DNA of 55,173 nt. It comes from Marilutibacter aestuarii. GTDB taxonomy: Bacteria > Pseudomonadota > Gammaproteobacteria > Xanthomonadales > Xanthomonadaceae. The translations under genes and the position numbers were made by a program. The stretch is taken from positions 1 through 55,173 of the forward strand of contig NZ_VICE01000041.1 in assembly GCF_006546775.1 (NCBI RefSeq), in the 5' to 3' direction. Below, one piece after another: positions 9,766 to 19,418 of this stretch. The notes below the pieces were generated by a model. It was not told the origin of the DNA. It did no database searches and worked only from the letters and a program-made list of their open reading frames with translations. Every line of letters starts with the position of its first letter. The stretch's first letter is position 1.

Positions 9766-10155
9766 ATGTCCCGCATCAAGATATACGGCCTCAAATCGCA
9801 ACTGGACCCGATCCGCAGCGCCCTGTCGGACACCATCCACAGCTGCATGACGGAAGCGTTCCGCCTGCCGGCGGAGCACCGCTTCCATCGCTTCTTCGGC
9901 CTGGCGCCGGAGGACTTCATCTTCCCCGACGGCCATTCCGACCGTTACCTGGTGCTGGAGATCAGCTGTTTCGAGGGCCGCTCGATGTCGGCCAAGAAAG
10001 CCCTCATCCGCCTGTTGTTCGAACGACTGGAGGAACGCCACGGGATTCCCCGACGCGACGTCGAGATCAGCATCACCGAGACGCCCCGCTGGAACTGGGG
10101 CCTGGCCGGCAAGTCCGGCGACGAGGTGATGGTCGACTACCCGGTCGGGGTCTAG
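9766..10155 (+). CDS. Tautomerase-family protein
   Basis: A 129-residue protein resembling the tautomerase superfamily long form (4-oxalocrotonate tautomerase/MIF-like fold). It has a basic N-terminus (MSRIKIYGL), the sequence SMSAKKALIRLLFERLEERHGI typical of the first beta-alpha-beta unit, and VEISITETPRWNWG near the C-terminus. The canonical catalytic Pro at position 2 is replaced by Ser, so the usual Pro1 chemistry cannot operate; members of this subgroup are mostly uncharacterised. The substrate is unknown. It stands alone on the plus strand and ends at a bidirectional terminator shared with sucD. Confidence 0.65.
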   Translation: MSRIKIYGLKSQLDPIRSALSDTIHSCMTEAFRLPAEHRFHRFFGLAPEDFIFPDGHSDRYLVLEISCFEGRSMSAKKALIRLLFERLEERHGIPRRDVEISITETPRWNWGLAGKSGDEVMVDYPVGV

Positions 10156-10176
10156 CGCCCACCGCCCGGGGACGCA

Positions 10177-10210
10177 ACGAAAAAGGCCACCCGGAGGTGG
10201 CCTTTTTCGT
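10177..10210. terminator. Bidirectional intrinsic terminator
   Basis: A perfect 15-bp inverted repeat (ACGAAAAAGGCCACC / its complement) with a 4-base loop. A-tract and T-tract sit at opposite ends, so it can terminate both the tautomerase-like gene (plus) and sucD (minus). It lies 21 bp after one stop and 20 bp after the other. Confidence 0.9.
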
Positions 10211-10230
10211 ACGACGAGGCGGATCGCGGC

Positions 10231-11106
<876 letters not shown>

Positions 11107-11125
11107 TGCAAAGTCCCTTGTTTCT

Positions 11126-11205
11126 CGTAGCCCGGGGAAGGCCATGGGCCGCACCCGGGAAAATGTTGGGAGTGCCCCGGGTGCGCTACGCTTACCCGGG
11201 CTACG
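11126..11205. repeat. Nested inverted repeat between sucC and sucD
   Basis: Outer arms CGTAGCCCGGG (11126-11136) and CCCGGGCTACG (11195-11205) are perfect complements. Inner arms around GCACCCGGG (about 11151-11159) and CCCGGGTGC (about 11176-11184) also pair. The whole 80-bp element can fold into a long two-tier hairpin in the sucCD message. Confidence 0.8.
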
Positions 11206-11215
11206 GCAACTCTTG

Positions 11216-12376
<1,161 letters not shown>

Positions 12377-12544
12377 GCGTCACCGAGGGGAGTTGAACAG
12401 ACGTCCCTCGCGGCGGCGCTCCGGAAAGCCCGGAGCGGGCGCGATGGGGCCCGCCATTGTCGCCGATTGGGGCGCCACGGGCAAAACCCGCCCGCCCGGC
12501 CCCACGGGGAGCCGGCCGCGGCGGACCCGGCCGGAGCGCCCGCT

Positions 12545-12575
12545 TCGACACTTCCCGGGCGCAGCTCCCTATACT
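12545..12575 (+). promoter_or_regulatory. Possible promoter of pilSR
   Basis: TATACT (12570-12575) is a good -10 box 56 bp before the pilS start. The best upstream -35 (TCGACA, 12545-12550) is 19 bp away, longer than ideal. Offered as the most likely site in the sucC-pilS spacer. Confidence 0.35.
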
Positions 12576-12630
12576 CGGTCCCCGGGGGTCCGCCGCCCCA
12601 CCCCCGCCAGCCACCCACGGAGCGCCGCGC

Positions 12631-14232
12631 TTGCCCCTGAAAATCGCCGCCCTGCAGGTCGCCGACGCCGACAAGGCGCTCCGACGCGAGCTCCACTTCT
12701 TCACCCTCTACCGCCTGCTGGAAGCGGCCATGCTGCTGCTGGTGCTGTTCGGTCCGATCGCCGAGCAGTTGCCCGAAACCCGCCATGCCCTGTTCGCCCA
12801 GGCCCTGGCGATCGCCTACGCCTTCTCGGCGGTCCTGCTGTTCGCCTTTGGTCGCAAGGGCGACCTGCGCCTGTGCACGATGATCGGCATCAGCGCCGAC
12901 CTGTTCTTCGGCATCCTGGCCATGCACTCGATACCGGCCGCCAGCACCGGCATCGCCCTGATGCTCATCTTCAACGTCGGCGCCGCCGCCCTGCTGCTGC
13001 CCACCCGCTACGGCATCGGCGTGGCCCTGGTGGCCGTGGCGGGCCTGACCGTGGAGCACTTCTGGACCCGGATCATCGAGGACCAGGCGACCCGCTCGCT
13101 GATCGAGCCCCTCATGTTCGCGGTGGCCTACATGGCCATGGCCACCCTGACCAGCGTGCTGGGCCGGCAGATGCGCGCCAGCCAGGACCTGGCCGAGCGC
13201 CGGGGCGAGGAGACCGCCCACCTGGTGGAGGTCAACGAGCTGATCATCCGTCGCCTGCGCACCGGCGTGTTGCTGGTGGACGGCCGCAACCGCATCACCC
13301 TGGCCAACGAAGCGGCGACGGTGCTGCTCGGCGGCACGCGCGAGGAGGACTGGCAGCTCGACCTGGTCATGCCCGAGCTCGCGCGGCGCCTGGCCGTCTG
13401 GCGCGACGGCGGCAAGAACGACGAGACCCCGTTTCAGCCCAGCCCGGACTTCTCCGACATCGTGCCTCGCTTCACCCGCCTGCTCGCCGGCAGCGACCAG
13501 ACGCTGGTCTTCCTCGACGACACCTCCCTGCTGTCCAAGCGTGCCGAGTCGATCACCCTGGCCACGCTGGGCCGGTTCTCGGCCAGCCTGGCCCACGAGA
13601 TCCGCAACCCGCTGGCCGCGATCAACTACGCCGTCCAGCTACTGGAGGAGTCCGACGACATCCGTCCGGCCGACCGCCGGCTGCTGGAGATCATCCACCA
13701 GCAGGGCACCCGCATGAACGGGATCGTCGACAACGTGCTGGGCCTGGCCCGCCGCGAGCCGGCCAAGCCCGAGCATGTCGACCTGGTGGGCCTGTGCCGC
13801 CAGTTCGTCACCGAGTACCTGGCCGGCCACCCGCTGGAGGACGACAGCCTGAGCTCGACCTCCAGCCGCCCCTCGCTGCCGGTCATGGTCGACCCCCGCC
13901 AGCTGCACCAGGTGCTGACGGTTCTCGTCCACAACGCCCTGCTGTACGGGCGCAAGCCCGGCGAGCCCGCGCGGATCACCATCCATGCCCAGCCCGATGG
14001 CGCCGGCGGCAGCCGGATCGACGTGCTGGACCGCGGCCCCGGCATCCCCGAGCGCCAGGCCGGGCAGCTGTTCAAGCCCTTCTATACCACCTCGCCGCAC
14101 GGCACCGGCCTGGGCCTCTATATCGCCCGCGAGCTCTGCCGGGCCAACCAGGCCACGCTGGAGTACGTGCCCACCCCGGGCGTCGGCAGTTGCTTCCGCA
14201 TCCGCTTCCCCGCCTCGGCCACCCGGGCGTGA
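12631..14232 (+). CDS. pilS: Type IV pilus sensor histidine kinase PilS
   Basis: Membrane sensor kinase controlling pilin transcription through PilR; in Pseudomonas it senses pilin levels in the membrane. The 533-residue product has about six transmembrane helices (residues 25-180), a PAS-like linker (about 205-300) and the dimerisation/phosphoacceptor motif SLAHEIRNPL with His322. A HATPase domain follows with an N-box (VLVHNALLYG), DRGPGIP and GTGLGLYIA. The start is TTG: a GGAG ribosome site lies 8 bases upstream and the protein then begins at the usual distance from the first helix. The frame stays open 58 codons further but that stretch is proline-rich without homology features. pilR follows after 95 bp. 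Confidence 0.93.
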   Translation: MPLKIAALQVADADKALRRELHFFTLYRLLEAAMLLLVLFGPIAEQLPETRHALFAQALAIAYAFSAVLLFAFGRKGDLRLCTMIGISADLFFGILAMHSIPAASTGIALMLIFNVGAAALLLPTRYGIGVALVAVAGLTVEHFWTRIIEDQATRSLIEPLMFAVAYMAMATLTSVLGRQMRASQDLAERRGEETAHLVEVNELIIRRLRTGVLLVDGRNRITLANEAATVLLGGTREEDWQLDLVMPELARRLAVWRDGGKNDETPFQPSPDFSDIVPRFTRLLAGSDQTLVFLDDTSLLSKRAESITLATLGRFSASLAHEIRNPLAAINYAVQLLEESDDIRPADRRLLEIIHQQGTRMNGIVDNVLGLARREPAKPEHVDLVGLCRQFVTEYLAGHPLEDDSLSSTSSRPSLPVMVDPRQLHQVLTVLVHNALLYGRKPGEPARITIHAQPDGAGGSRIDVLDRGPGIPERQAGQLFKPFYTTSPHGTGLGLYIARELCRANQATLEYVPTPGVGSCFRIRFPASATRA

Positions 14233-14327
14233 CCGGCGCCTCCAACAGCCCAGAAATGGCAACGAATGCGGCCTGAGCCGCTTGGCCACACCCCGGCGTT
14301 CGGCTATCTTGGCGGGCGGAGGACTCG

Positions 14328-15710
14328 ATGTCAGAAACACGCAGCGCACTCATAGTCGACGACGAACGCGACATCCGCGAGCTCTTGGTGATGACCTTGA
14401 GCCGGATGGGCGTGCGTTGCGACACCGCGTCCAACCTCGGCGATGCGCGCAACCAGTTGCAGCGCAATACCTACGACCTGTGCCTGACCGACATGCGCCT
14501 GCCGGACGGCTCGGGCATCGACCTGGTGGGTGAAATCAGCCAGAAGTACCCCGAGACTCCGGTCGCCATGATCACCGCCTTCGGCAATGTCGAGGCCGCG
14601 GTCGAGGCACTGAAGGCCGGCGCCTTCGACTTCGTCGCCAAGCCCGTCGACCTGCCCGTGCTGCGTGACCTGGTCCGGCATGCCCTGGACCTGCAGCAGG
14701 CCCGCAAGGCCGGAAGCGACGCGGTGGCCTCGCGCCTGTACGGCGAATCGCCGGCGATGACCACGCTCCGCCAGACCATCGCCAAGGTCGCCCGCAGCCA
14801 GGCGCCGGTCTACATCGCCGGCGAGTCCGGCGTCGGCAAGGAGCTCGTCGCCCGCACCATCCACGCCGAGGGTGCCCGGGCGGACGCGCCCTTCGTCCCG
14901 GTGAATTGCGGCGCGATCCCGTCGGAGCTGATGGAGAGCGAGTTCTTCGGCCACAAGAAGGGCAGCTTCACCGGCGCGCACGCCGACAAGCCCGGCCTGT
15001 TCCAGACCGCCGAGGGCGGCACCCTGTTCCTCGACGAGGTCGCCGAGCTGCCGCTGCCGATGCAGGTCAAGCTGCTTCGCGCGATCCAGGAGAAGTCGGT
15101 CCGGGCCGTCGGCGCCAACACCGAACACCCGGTCGACGTGCGCATCCTCTCGGCCACGCACAAGGACCTGGCCAAGCTGGTCGCCGAAGGCAAGTTCCGC
15201 CAGGACCTCTATTACCGGATCAACGTCATCGAGCTGGCCGTGCCGCCGCTGCGCGAGCGGCTCGAAGACCTGCCGGGCCTGTCGACCAAGATCATGGGCC
15301 GCCTGGCCGAAGCCCAGGGGCGCGGCGTGCCCACCCTGGCCGACGACGCCGTGAAGGCCCTGCGCGAATACCCGTTCCCGGGCAACGTGCGCGAACTCGA
15401 GAACATCCTCGAGCGCGCACTGGCCCTGTCCGACGGCGACGTGCTCACCGCGTCCGACCTGCACCTGCCCCGGGGTGGTGCGACGAGCGAGTCTCACCAG
15501 GCCGCAGCCGCTGCGGGCGTCGACCCCCGCAGCATCGATCCGCGCGACACAGCCACCAGCGCCCTGCCCTCGTACATCGAGGAAATCGAGCGCGCCGCGA
15601 TCCAGCATGCGCTGCAGGAAAACCGCTACAACAAGACCAAGACCGCGCAGTCGCTGGGGATCACCTTCCGCGCCCTGCGCTACAAGCTCAAGAAGCTCGG
15701 CATCGACTGA
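14328..15710 (+). CDS. pilR: Type IV pilus response regulator PilR (NtrC family)
   Basis: Sigma54-dependent activator of pilA. The 460-residue product has a receiver domain (phospho-acceptor Asp55, acidic pair Asp11-Asp12). The AAA+ domain has Walker A GESGVGKE and the sigma54-contact loop GSFTGA in place of the commoner GAFTGA, a change also known in PilR proteins. A Fis-type helix-turn-helix is at the C-terminus (NKTKTAQSLGITFRALRYKLKKL). A strong GGAGGA site precedes the ATG. The gene lies directly after its kinase and 694 bp before the sigma54 promoter it should activate. Confidence 0.96.
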   Translation: MSETRSALIVDDERDIRELLVMTLSRMGVRCDTASNLGDARNQLQRNTYDLCLTDMRLPDGSGIDLVGEISQKYPETPVAMITAFGNVEAAVEALKAGAFDFVAKPVDLPVLRDLVRHALDLQQARKAGSDAVASRLYGESPAMTTLRQTIAKVARSQAPVYIAGESGVGKELVARTIHAEGARADAPFVPVNCGAIPSELMESEFFGHKKGSFTGAHADKPGLFQTAEGGTLFLDEVAELPLPMQVKLLRAIQEKSVRAVGANTEHPVDVRILSATHKDLAKLVAEGKFRQDLYYRINVIELAVPPLRERLEDLPGLSTKIMGRLAEAQGRGVPTLADDAVKALREYPFPGNVRELENILERALALSDGDVLTASDLHLPRGGATSESHQAAAAAGVDPRSIDPRDTATSALPSYIEEIERAAIQHALQENRYNKTKTAQSLGITFRALRYKLKKLGID

Positions 15711-15773
15711 GCCACCCGCCGGGAGCCCGGGCGCGGGCGCCCGCTTCCTGCCTACCGCACCATGCCCTTGGCA

Positions 15774-15802
15774 CGTCATCCCAGCGAACGCTGGGATCCA
15801 GC
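15774..15802 (+). repeat. Dispersed REP-like hairpin repeat, copy 2
   Basis: Identical to 29 of the 30 bases of the copy at 7451-7480, with palindromic core CCCAGCGAACGCTGGG. Located 64 bp after the pilR stop. Confidence 0.9.
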
Positions 15803-16170
15803 CCTTCCGCCGCATGGCAGGATCGACGCGTGGAAAGCAGCGCCGGCGACACGCCAGACCCCGCGCCATGTCGCCTCCCCTTCGCGCGCCCTCCTTCCTG
15901 CATTGAGCTGCTGACGTCGGGTGCGACCCCAGGCTCACAGGAGCCTCTCACCCTCTCCGCAAAGTGCCCTCCTCGCAAAATGGCCGGCAGCCGACCCCGG
16001 CCCAACCCCGCTACGCTTGGGCGGGACTCGCAAATGCCCCCGACGCGGCTCCATGCACCCGCCGTATGCGACGTCGACCAGCCAGCCCGGCAGCCACTCA
16101 CGGCACGGGCACGAAGACGTTGCGACGTGGCCCGCCAAACGCCGGCAAACCGGGCTTTAGACTCCAAAAG

Positions 16171-16237
16171 TGACGCATAACGTCACCTTTTTTACGATTA
16201 ATGACACATAGCGTCACCACCAATTTGACGCTCGTCA
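16171..16237. promoter_or_regulatory. Three palindromic sites upstream of pilA1, candidate PilR enhancer
   Basis: Site 1 TGACGCATAACGTCA (16171-16185), site 2 TGACACATAGCGTCA (16202-16216) and site 3 TGACGCTCGTCA (16226-16237) share TGAC/GTCA half-sites. Centres are 31 and about 22 bp apart, near three and two helical turns. They lie about 55-120 bp upstream of the sigma54 -24 box, the usual place for NtrC-family activator sites. Site 1 can also be read as a short terminator, because a 6-bp stem is followed by CTTTTTT. Confidence 0.55.
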
Positions 16238-16290
16238 CACTATGAGCCCATGAGCCCAGCCAAGCGTGATACAGGCCTCGTTCATGGACT

Positions 16291-16305
16291 TGGCACGGGA
16301 GTTGC
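16291..16305 (+). promoter_or_regulatory. Sigma54 promoter of pilA1
   Basis: TGGCAC-N5-TTGC (TGGCAC 16291-16296, TTGC 16302-16305) matches the -24/-12 consensus perfectly. Transcription should start near 16317, leaving an untranslated leader of about 88 bases before pilA1. Confidence 0.93.
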
Positions 16306-16404
16306 GTATGTATTCCTGCACGTGCAGCAAGCACGGCAAGCCGATGGACCGGGGACCCGGGCCGGCAGGCACGTGAAGTTCAACAACTCCTAGGGGATTT
16401 ACCA

Positions 16405-16839
16405 ATGAAGAAGCAGCAAGGCTTTACCCTGATCGAACTGATGATCGTCGTGGCGATCATCGCCATCCTGGCCGCCATCGCGCTGCCGGCCTACCAGGAC
16501 TACGTGGCCAAGTCGCAGATGACCGCAGGCCTCGCCGACATCCGTGGCGGTGTCACCGCCTATGAAGAAGGTATCCAGGCTGGCACGAACACCGCTGGTG
16601 CGACTCCGACCGCTGCTGACCTGGGCCTGTCGGCCAGCACCCCGCGTTGCAGCGCCGTCACGCCGGGCGGCACCTGGGGCGCCGGCAATGGCCAGACCAT
16701 CGCTTGCACCGTCCAGGGCAACCCGAAGGTTACCGGTACGACCCTGACCCTGACCCGCAATGCTTCGGGCCAGTGGGACTGCGGCATCACGGCCGGCGCC
16801 AACTACAACACCAAGTACAACCCGGGCGGCTGCAACTAA
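16405..16839 (+). CDS. pilA: Type IV major pilin PilA, copy 1
   Basis: Structural subunit of the type IV pilus. The 144-residue prepilin has a six-residue leader (MKKQQG) cut by PilD before Phe7. The conserved hydrophobic helix [20 protein letters not shown] follows, with Glu at mature position 5. Four cysteines lie at 82, 101, 126 and 143, enough for two disulfides. The segment between helix and first Cys is rich in Thr/Ala (61-80), a plausible glycosylation surface; the C-terminus is Asn, not the Ser used by TfpO-type systems. A sigma54 promoter lies upstream. Its paralogue follows 121 bp downstream. Confidence 0.96.
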   Translation: MKKQQGFTLIELMIVVAIIAILAAIALPAYQDYVAKSQMTAGLADIRGGVTAYEEGIQAGTNTAGATPTAADLGLSASTPRCSAVTPGGTWGAGNGQTIACTVQGNPKVTGTTLTLTRNASGQWDCGITAGANYNTKYNPGGCN

Positions 16840-16866
16840 TACCGCGGCGACCGGTTCTGTTTGAAA

Positions 16867-16893
16867 ACAAGGGGCGGCTCCGCCGCCCCTTGT
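16867..16893 (+). terminator. Strong hairpin between the two pilin genes
   Basis: A perfect 12-bp stem (ACAAGGGGCGGC / GCCGCCCCTTGT) with a 3-base loop, 27 bp after the pilA1 stop. There is no T-run after it, so it may be a partial terminator, an RNase barrier or an mRNA-stabilising element that keeps pilA1 expression above pilA2. Confidence 0.55.
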
Positions 16894-16960
16894 CATTTCC
16901 AGGCGCACCGACGACGTTGCGCGAACGGCTGGTGGCTTCGAGGTCTCGGGGGGAGACGAC

Positions 16961-17368
16961 ATGCACAAGCACCAAGGCTTCACCCTCATTGAGCTGATGA
17001 TCGTGGTGGCCATCATTGCCATCCTGGCTGCAATCGCTCTACCGGCCTACCAGAACTACACGGTCAAGAGCCAGTTGACGGCGGGACTCGCCGAAGTCAA
17101 CTCGGGCAAGACGCTTTTCGAGTCAAAGCTGCTCGTCGACAACCTTTCGACGTTTGACGCGACCACGCTGGGCCTTGCCTCGAGCACGCCCAGATGCAGT
17201 GTCATTTCCGTCACGCCTGGCCTCGATGGTGAAATCAGTTGCGTGCTTCGCGGGGCGCCGGTGATCGTCGGCAAGACGATCAAGATCGTGCGCATCGCCT
17301 CCGGCGAATGGCATTGCGAAGCACCCGCGGGCGTCGCCCCCAAGCTGCTGCCCGCGCACTGCCAATAA
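16961..17368 (+). CDS. Type IV pilin PilA, copy 2
   Basis: A second pilin of 135 residues with leader MHKHQG and the same class III N-terminal helix. The two copies are nearly identical over the first 45 residues and diverge afterwards. It keeps the four-Cys pattern (79, 94, 119, 134), and the block [10 protein letters not shown] parallels [10 protein letters not shown] of copy 1, so the pair arose by duplication. No separate sigma54 promoter is seen in the 121-bp spacer, so it probably depends on read-through past the hairpin. It may be an alternative or minor subunit. Confidence 0.93.
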   Translation: MHKHQGFTLIELMIVVAIIAILAAIALPAYQNYTVKSQLTAGLAEVNSGKTLFESKLLVDNLSTFDATTLGLASSTPRCSVISVTPGLDGEISCVLRGAPVIVGKTIKIVRIASGEWHCEAPAGVAPKLLPAHCQ

Positions 17369-17418
17369 AATCTGGTACCTGGGGTGTGGCTTCGGGAACC
17401 GTAGTGGAGTCACACCCG

Positions 17419-19323
17419 ATGTCAAATCCCCTCGATCGCGTCGCGCCGACCAGGCCAACGTGGAATCCGATCGCGACGTGGTCGCGGCCAGTAGTCTGGC
17501 CCTTGGCCCTCGCGCTGTTCGCACTGACGTTGCTGCTGTTCTGGCCGGGGCTCGGTGGACCTTTTGTGTTCGACGACTTCCCGGCGCTCGTGAGTAATGC
17601 GCGCGTCCATGCGCAGGACCTGGCGCCCGCCACACTTTGGAAGTCGGCCTTCAGTTTCGATCCAGGCGGCCTGGGCCGTCCCCTGGCCATGCTGACGTTC
17701 GCGATCAACCATGCCCTCGGCGGCCTTGACCCCTGGGGTTACAAGCTCGGCGGACTGATCGTCCATGCCTTCAATGCGCTGCTGGTCTTCGTGCTCGTCG
17801 CGCAGGTCCTGGTTTGCCTGGGGACCAGGCAATCGAATTCCCGCTGGGCAGCCTTCGCCGTGTCCCTGGCCTGGGCCATCCACCCGCTACAGGTCTCCAC
17901 GGTCCTCTACGTGGTGCAGCGAATGGAAACGCTGTCCCTGTTGTTCGTCCTCCTGGCCCTGATCAGCTACGTACACGGGCGCCGTCGACAGATCCGCGGC
18001 CAGGCAGGCTGGCCATGGCTCCTGGCTTGCCTGCCCTTGCTGCTTCTGGGCCTGTCCGCCAAAGAGACCGCGGCGTTGTTCCCCGCCTACACGCTGGCGC
18101 TGGAACTCACCGTCCTCGGCTTCCGTGCGGCCAGTCCCCGGACAAGCCGGCGTTGGCGCTGGGCCTACGGCATCAGCATCATGCTTGCCGTCGTCGTGTT
18201 CATGGCCTGGGTGCTGCCGCGCTACAGCAGCCCGGATCCCTACGCTTCGCGGAACTTCAATACCGTGGAGCGCCTGATGACGCAGTTGCGCGTCCTGCCG
18301 CTGTACCTCGGCCAGATCGTCTGGCCTACCCCGGGCCAAATGCCGTTCTACTACGACGACGTACTTCCCTCGCGGTCGTTGCTGGAACCCGTGACAACGC
18401 TCTGTGGTGCCGTGTTCATGACCGCGTTGCTTGCGGCGGGCTGGCTCCTCCGGGCACGTGCGCCCCTCGCCGCCCTGGGCATCATGTGGTTCTTCGCCGC
18501 CCATGTGATCACCAGCAATGTCATCCCGCTCGAGCTGGTGTTCGAACACCGGAACTATTTCGCGCTCCTCGGCGTCCTGTTCGTCCTGACCGACATCATC
18601 CAGCGGCTGCCGGTGCGCGATGGGCCCGCCATCAAGTACGCCGGTGTCGTCGTGCTGCTGGTCGGGCTCGGAGTCCTGACACTTCTCCGCTCGGCCACCT
18701 GGGGCGACCGTCTCCTGCTGGCCACCGACCTGGCGGGCAACAACCCGCGCTCCGAACGCGCGGCTCACGAACTGGGCGTCACCTACTACGAGATGGCGGA
18801 CGGCAACACGGAATCGCCGTTCTACAGTTTCGCCATCAACCAGTTCGAGCGCGAAGCCGCGATGCCCGGCAGCTCGATCCTCGGGGACCAGGCCCTTATC
18901 CTCATGCGGGCGTCGGCCGGCCTGCCCGTTCCAGCGGACGCTTGGCTGAACGTCCACCGCAAGCTGGCGAACAACGTCATCACGCCCGCCACTACCCACG
19001 CACTCTTTGCGCTGCTGGAGAACCGCTACAAGGGTGTCGAGCTCGACGACCAGGCGCTTTCCGATGCGTTCGTCCTGATGTTTGACCGGGTCCGGTTGCC
19101 GCCCCAGAGCCATGCCCAGGCGGGGGACCATGCCCTCCGCTACCTGGGCGACGCGGCGCGCGCCGAACGATTGTTCCGTCAGGCGGTCGCCAGCAGCACC
19201 GAGGATCCCGCGTACGTTTCGAGGATCCTCGACAACCTCGAGAAAGAGGGCCAGCCAGCACTCGTCGATGCCGTTCGCGACGAAGCACGCCGCCAGGGCA
19301 TTCCCGTCCCGGCGGCGTTGTGA
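17419..19323 (+). CDS. GT-C family glycosyltransferase with periplasmic C-terminal domain, candidate pilin glycosyltransferase (TfpW/TMTC-like)
   Basis: A 634-residue polytopic membrane protein. The first 420 residues hold about ten helices and the acidic loop motif FVFDDFPAL (Asp52-Asp53), as in GT-C enzymes that take sugar from a polyprenyl phosphate. HPLQVSTVLYVVQRMETL and EHRNYFALLG correspond to HPxHTE..GR and ER..Y motifs of the DUF1736/TMTC O-mannosyltransferases. The last 200 residues are soluble and alpha-helical, probably periplasmic. Immediately downstream of two pilins (50 bp), it is best explained as the pilin O-glycosyltransferase. GTG and other starts are possible; ATG with GGAG upstream is chosen. 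Sugar and acceptor residue are unknown. Confidence 0.7.
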   Translation: MSNPLDRVAPTRPTWNPIATWSRPVVWPLALALFALTLLLFWPGLGGPFVFDDFPALVSNARVHAQDLAPATLWKSAFSFDPGGLGRPLAMLTFAINHALGGLDPWGYKLGGLIVHAFNALLVFVLVAQVLVCLGTRQSNSRWAAFAVSLAWAIHPLQVSTVLYVVQRMETLSLLFVLLALISYVHGRRRQIRGQAGWPWLLACLPLLLLGLSAKETAALFPAYTLALELTVLGFRAASPRTSRRWRWAYGISIMLAVVVFMAWVLPRYSSPDPYASRNFNTVERLMTQLRVLPLYLGQIVWPTPGQMPFYYDDVLPSRSLLEPVTTLCGAVFMTALLAAGWLLRARAPLAALGIMWFFAAHVITSNVIPLELVFEHRNYFALLGVLFVLTDIIQRLPVRDGPAIKYAGVVVLLVGLGVLTLLRSATWGDRLLLATDLAGNNPRSERAAHELGVTYYEMADGNTESPFYSFAINQFEREAAMPGSSILGDQALILMRASAGLPVPADAWLNVHRKLANNVITPATTHALFALLENRYKGVELDDQALSDAFVLMFDRVRLPPQSHAQAGDHALRYLGDAARAERLFRQAVASSTEDPAYVSRILDNLEKEGQPALVDAVRDEARRQGIPVPAAL

Positions 19324-19418
19324 ACGCAGGCGGTCGTCGCCCCGGCACCGCCCTGCGTGCGGCACTATAGCCTCGTGAATCCAAACAGGTCCTTCGAACG
19401 GTAGCCACGGCCTTCGCC

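Larger units (their letters stand above)
15711..16404. other. Long pilR-pilA regulatory intergenic region
   Basis: This 694-bp region has no convincing gene. It contains a GC hairpin just after pilR (15725-15742), a REP-like repeat (15774-15802), about 370 bp without recognisable features, a cluster of three TGAC/GTCA palindromes (16171-16237), the sigma54 promoter (16291-16305) and an untranslated leader of about 90 bp before pilA1. Confidence 0.7.

Noticed and set aside
12457-12630. Longer pilS beginning at 12457
   Set aside because: The extra 58 codons are Pro/Arg/Gly-rich, overlap the likely promoter and lack a ribosome site, while TTG at 12631 has GGAG at good spacing.
19324-19418. Promoter before the aminotransferase (ACTATAGCC)
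   Set aside because: TATAGC lacks any -35 partner; read-through from the pilin operon is as likely, so it was not annotated.
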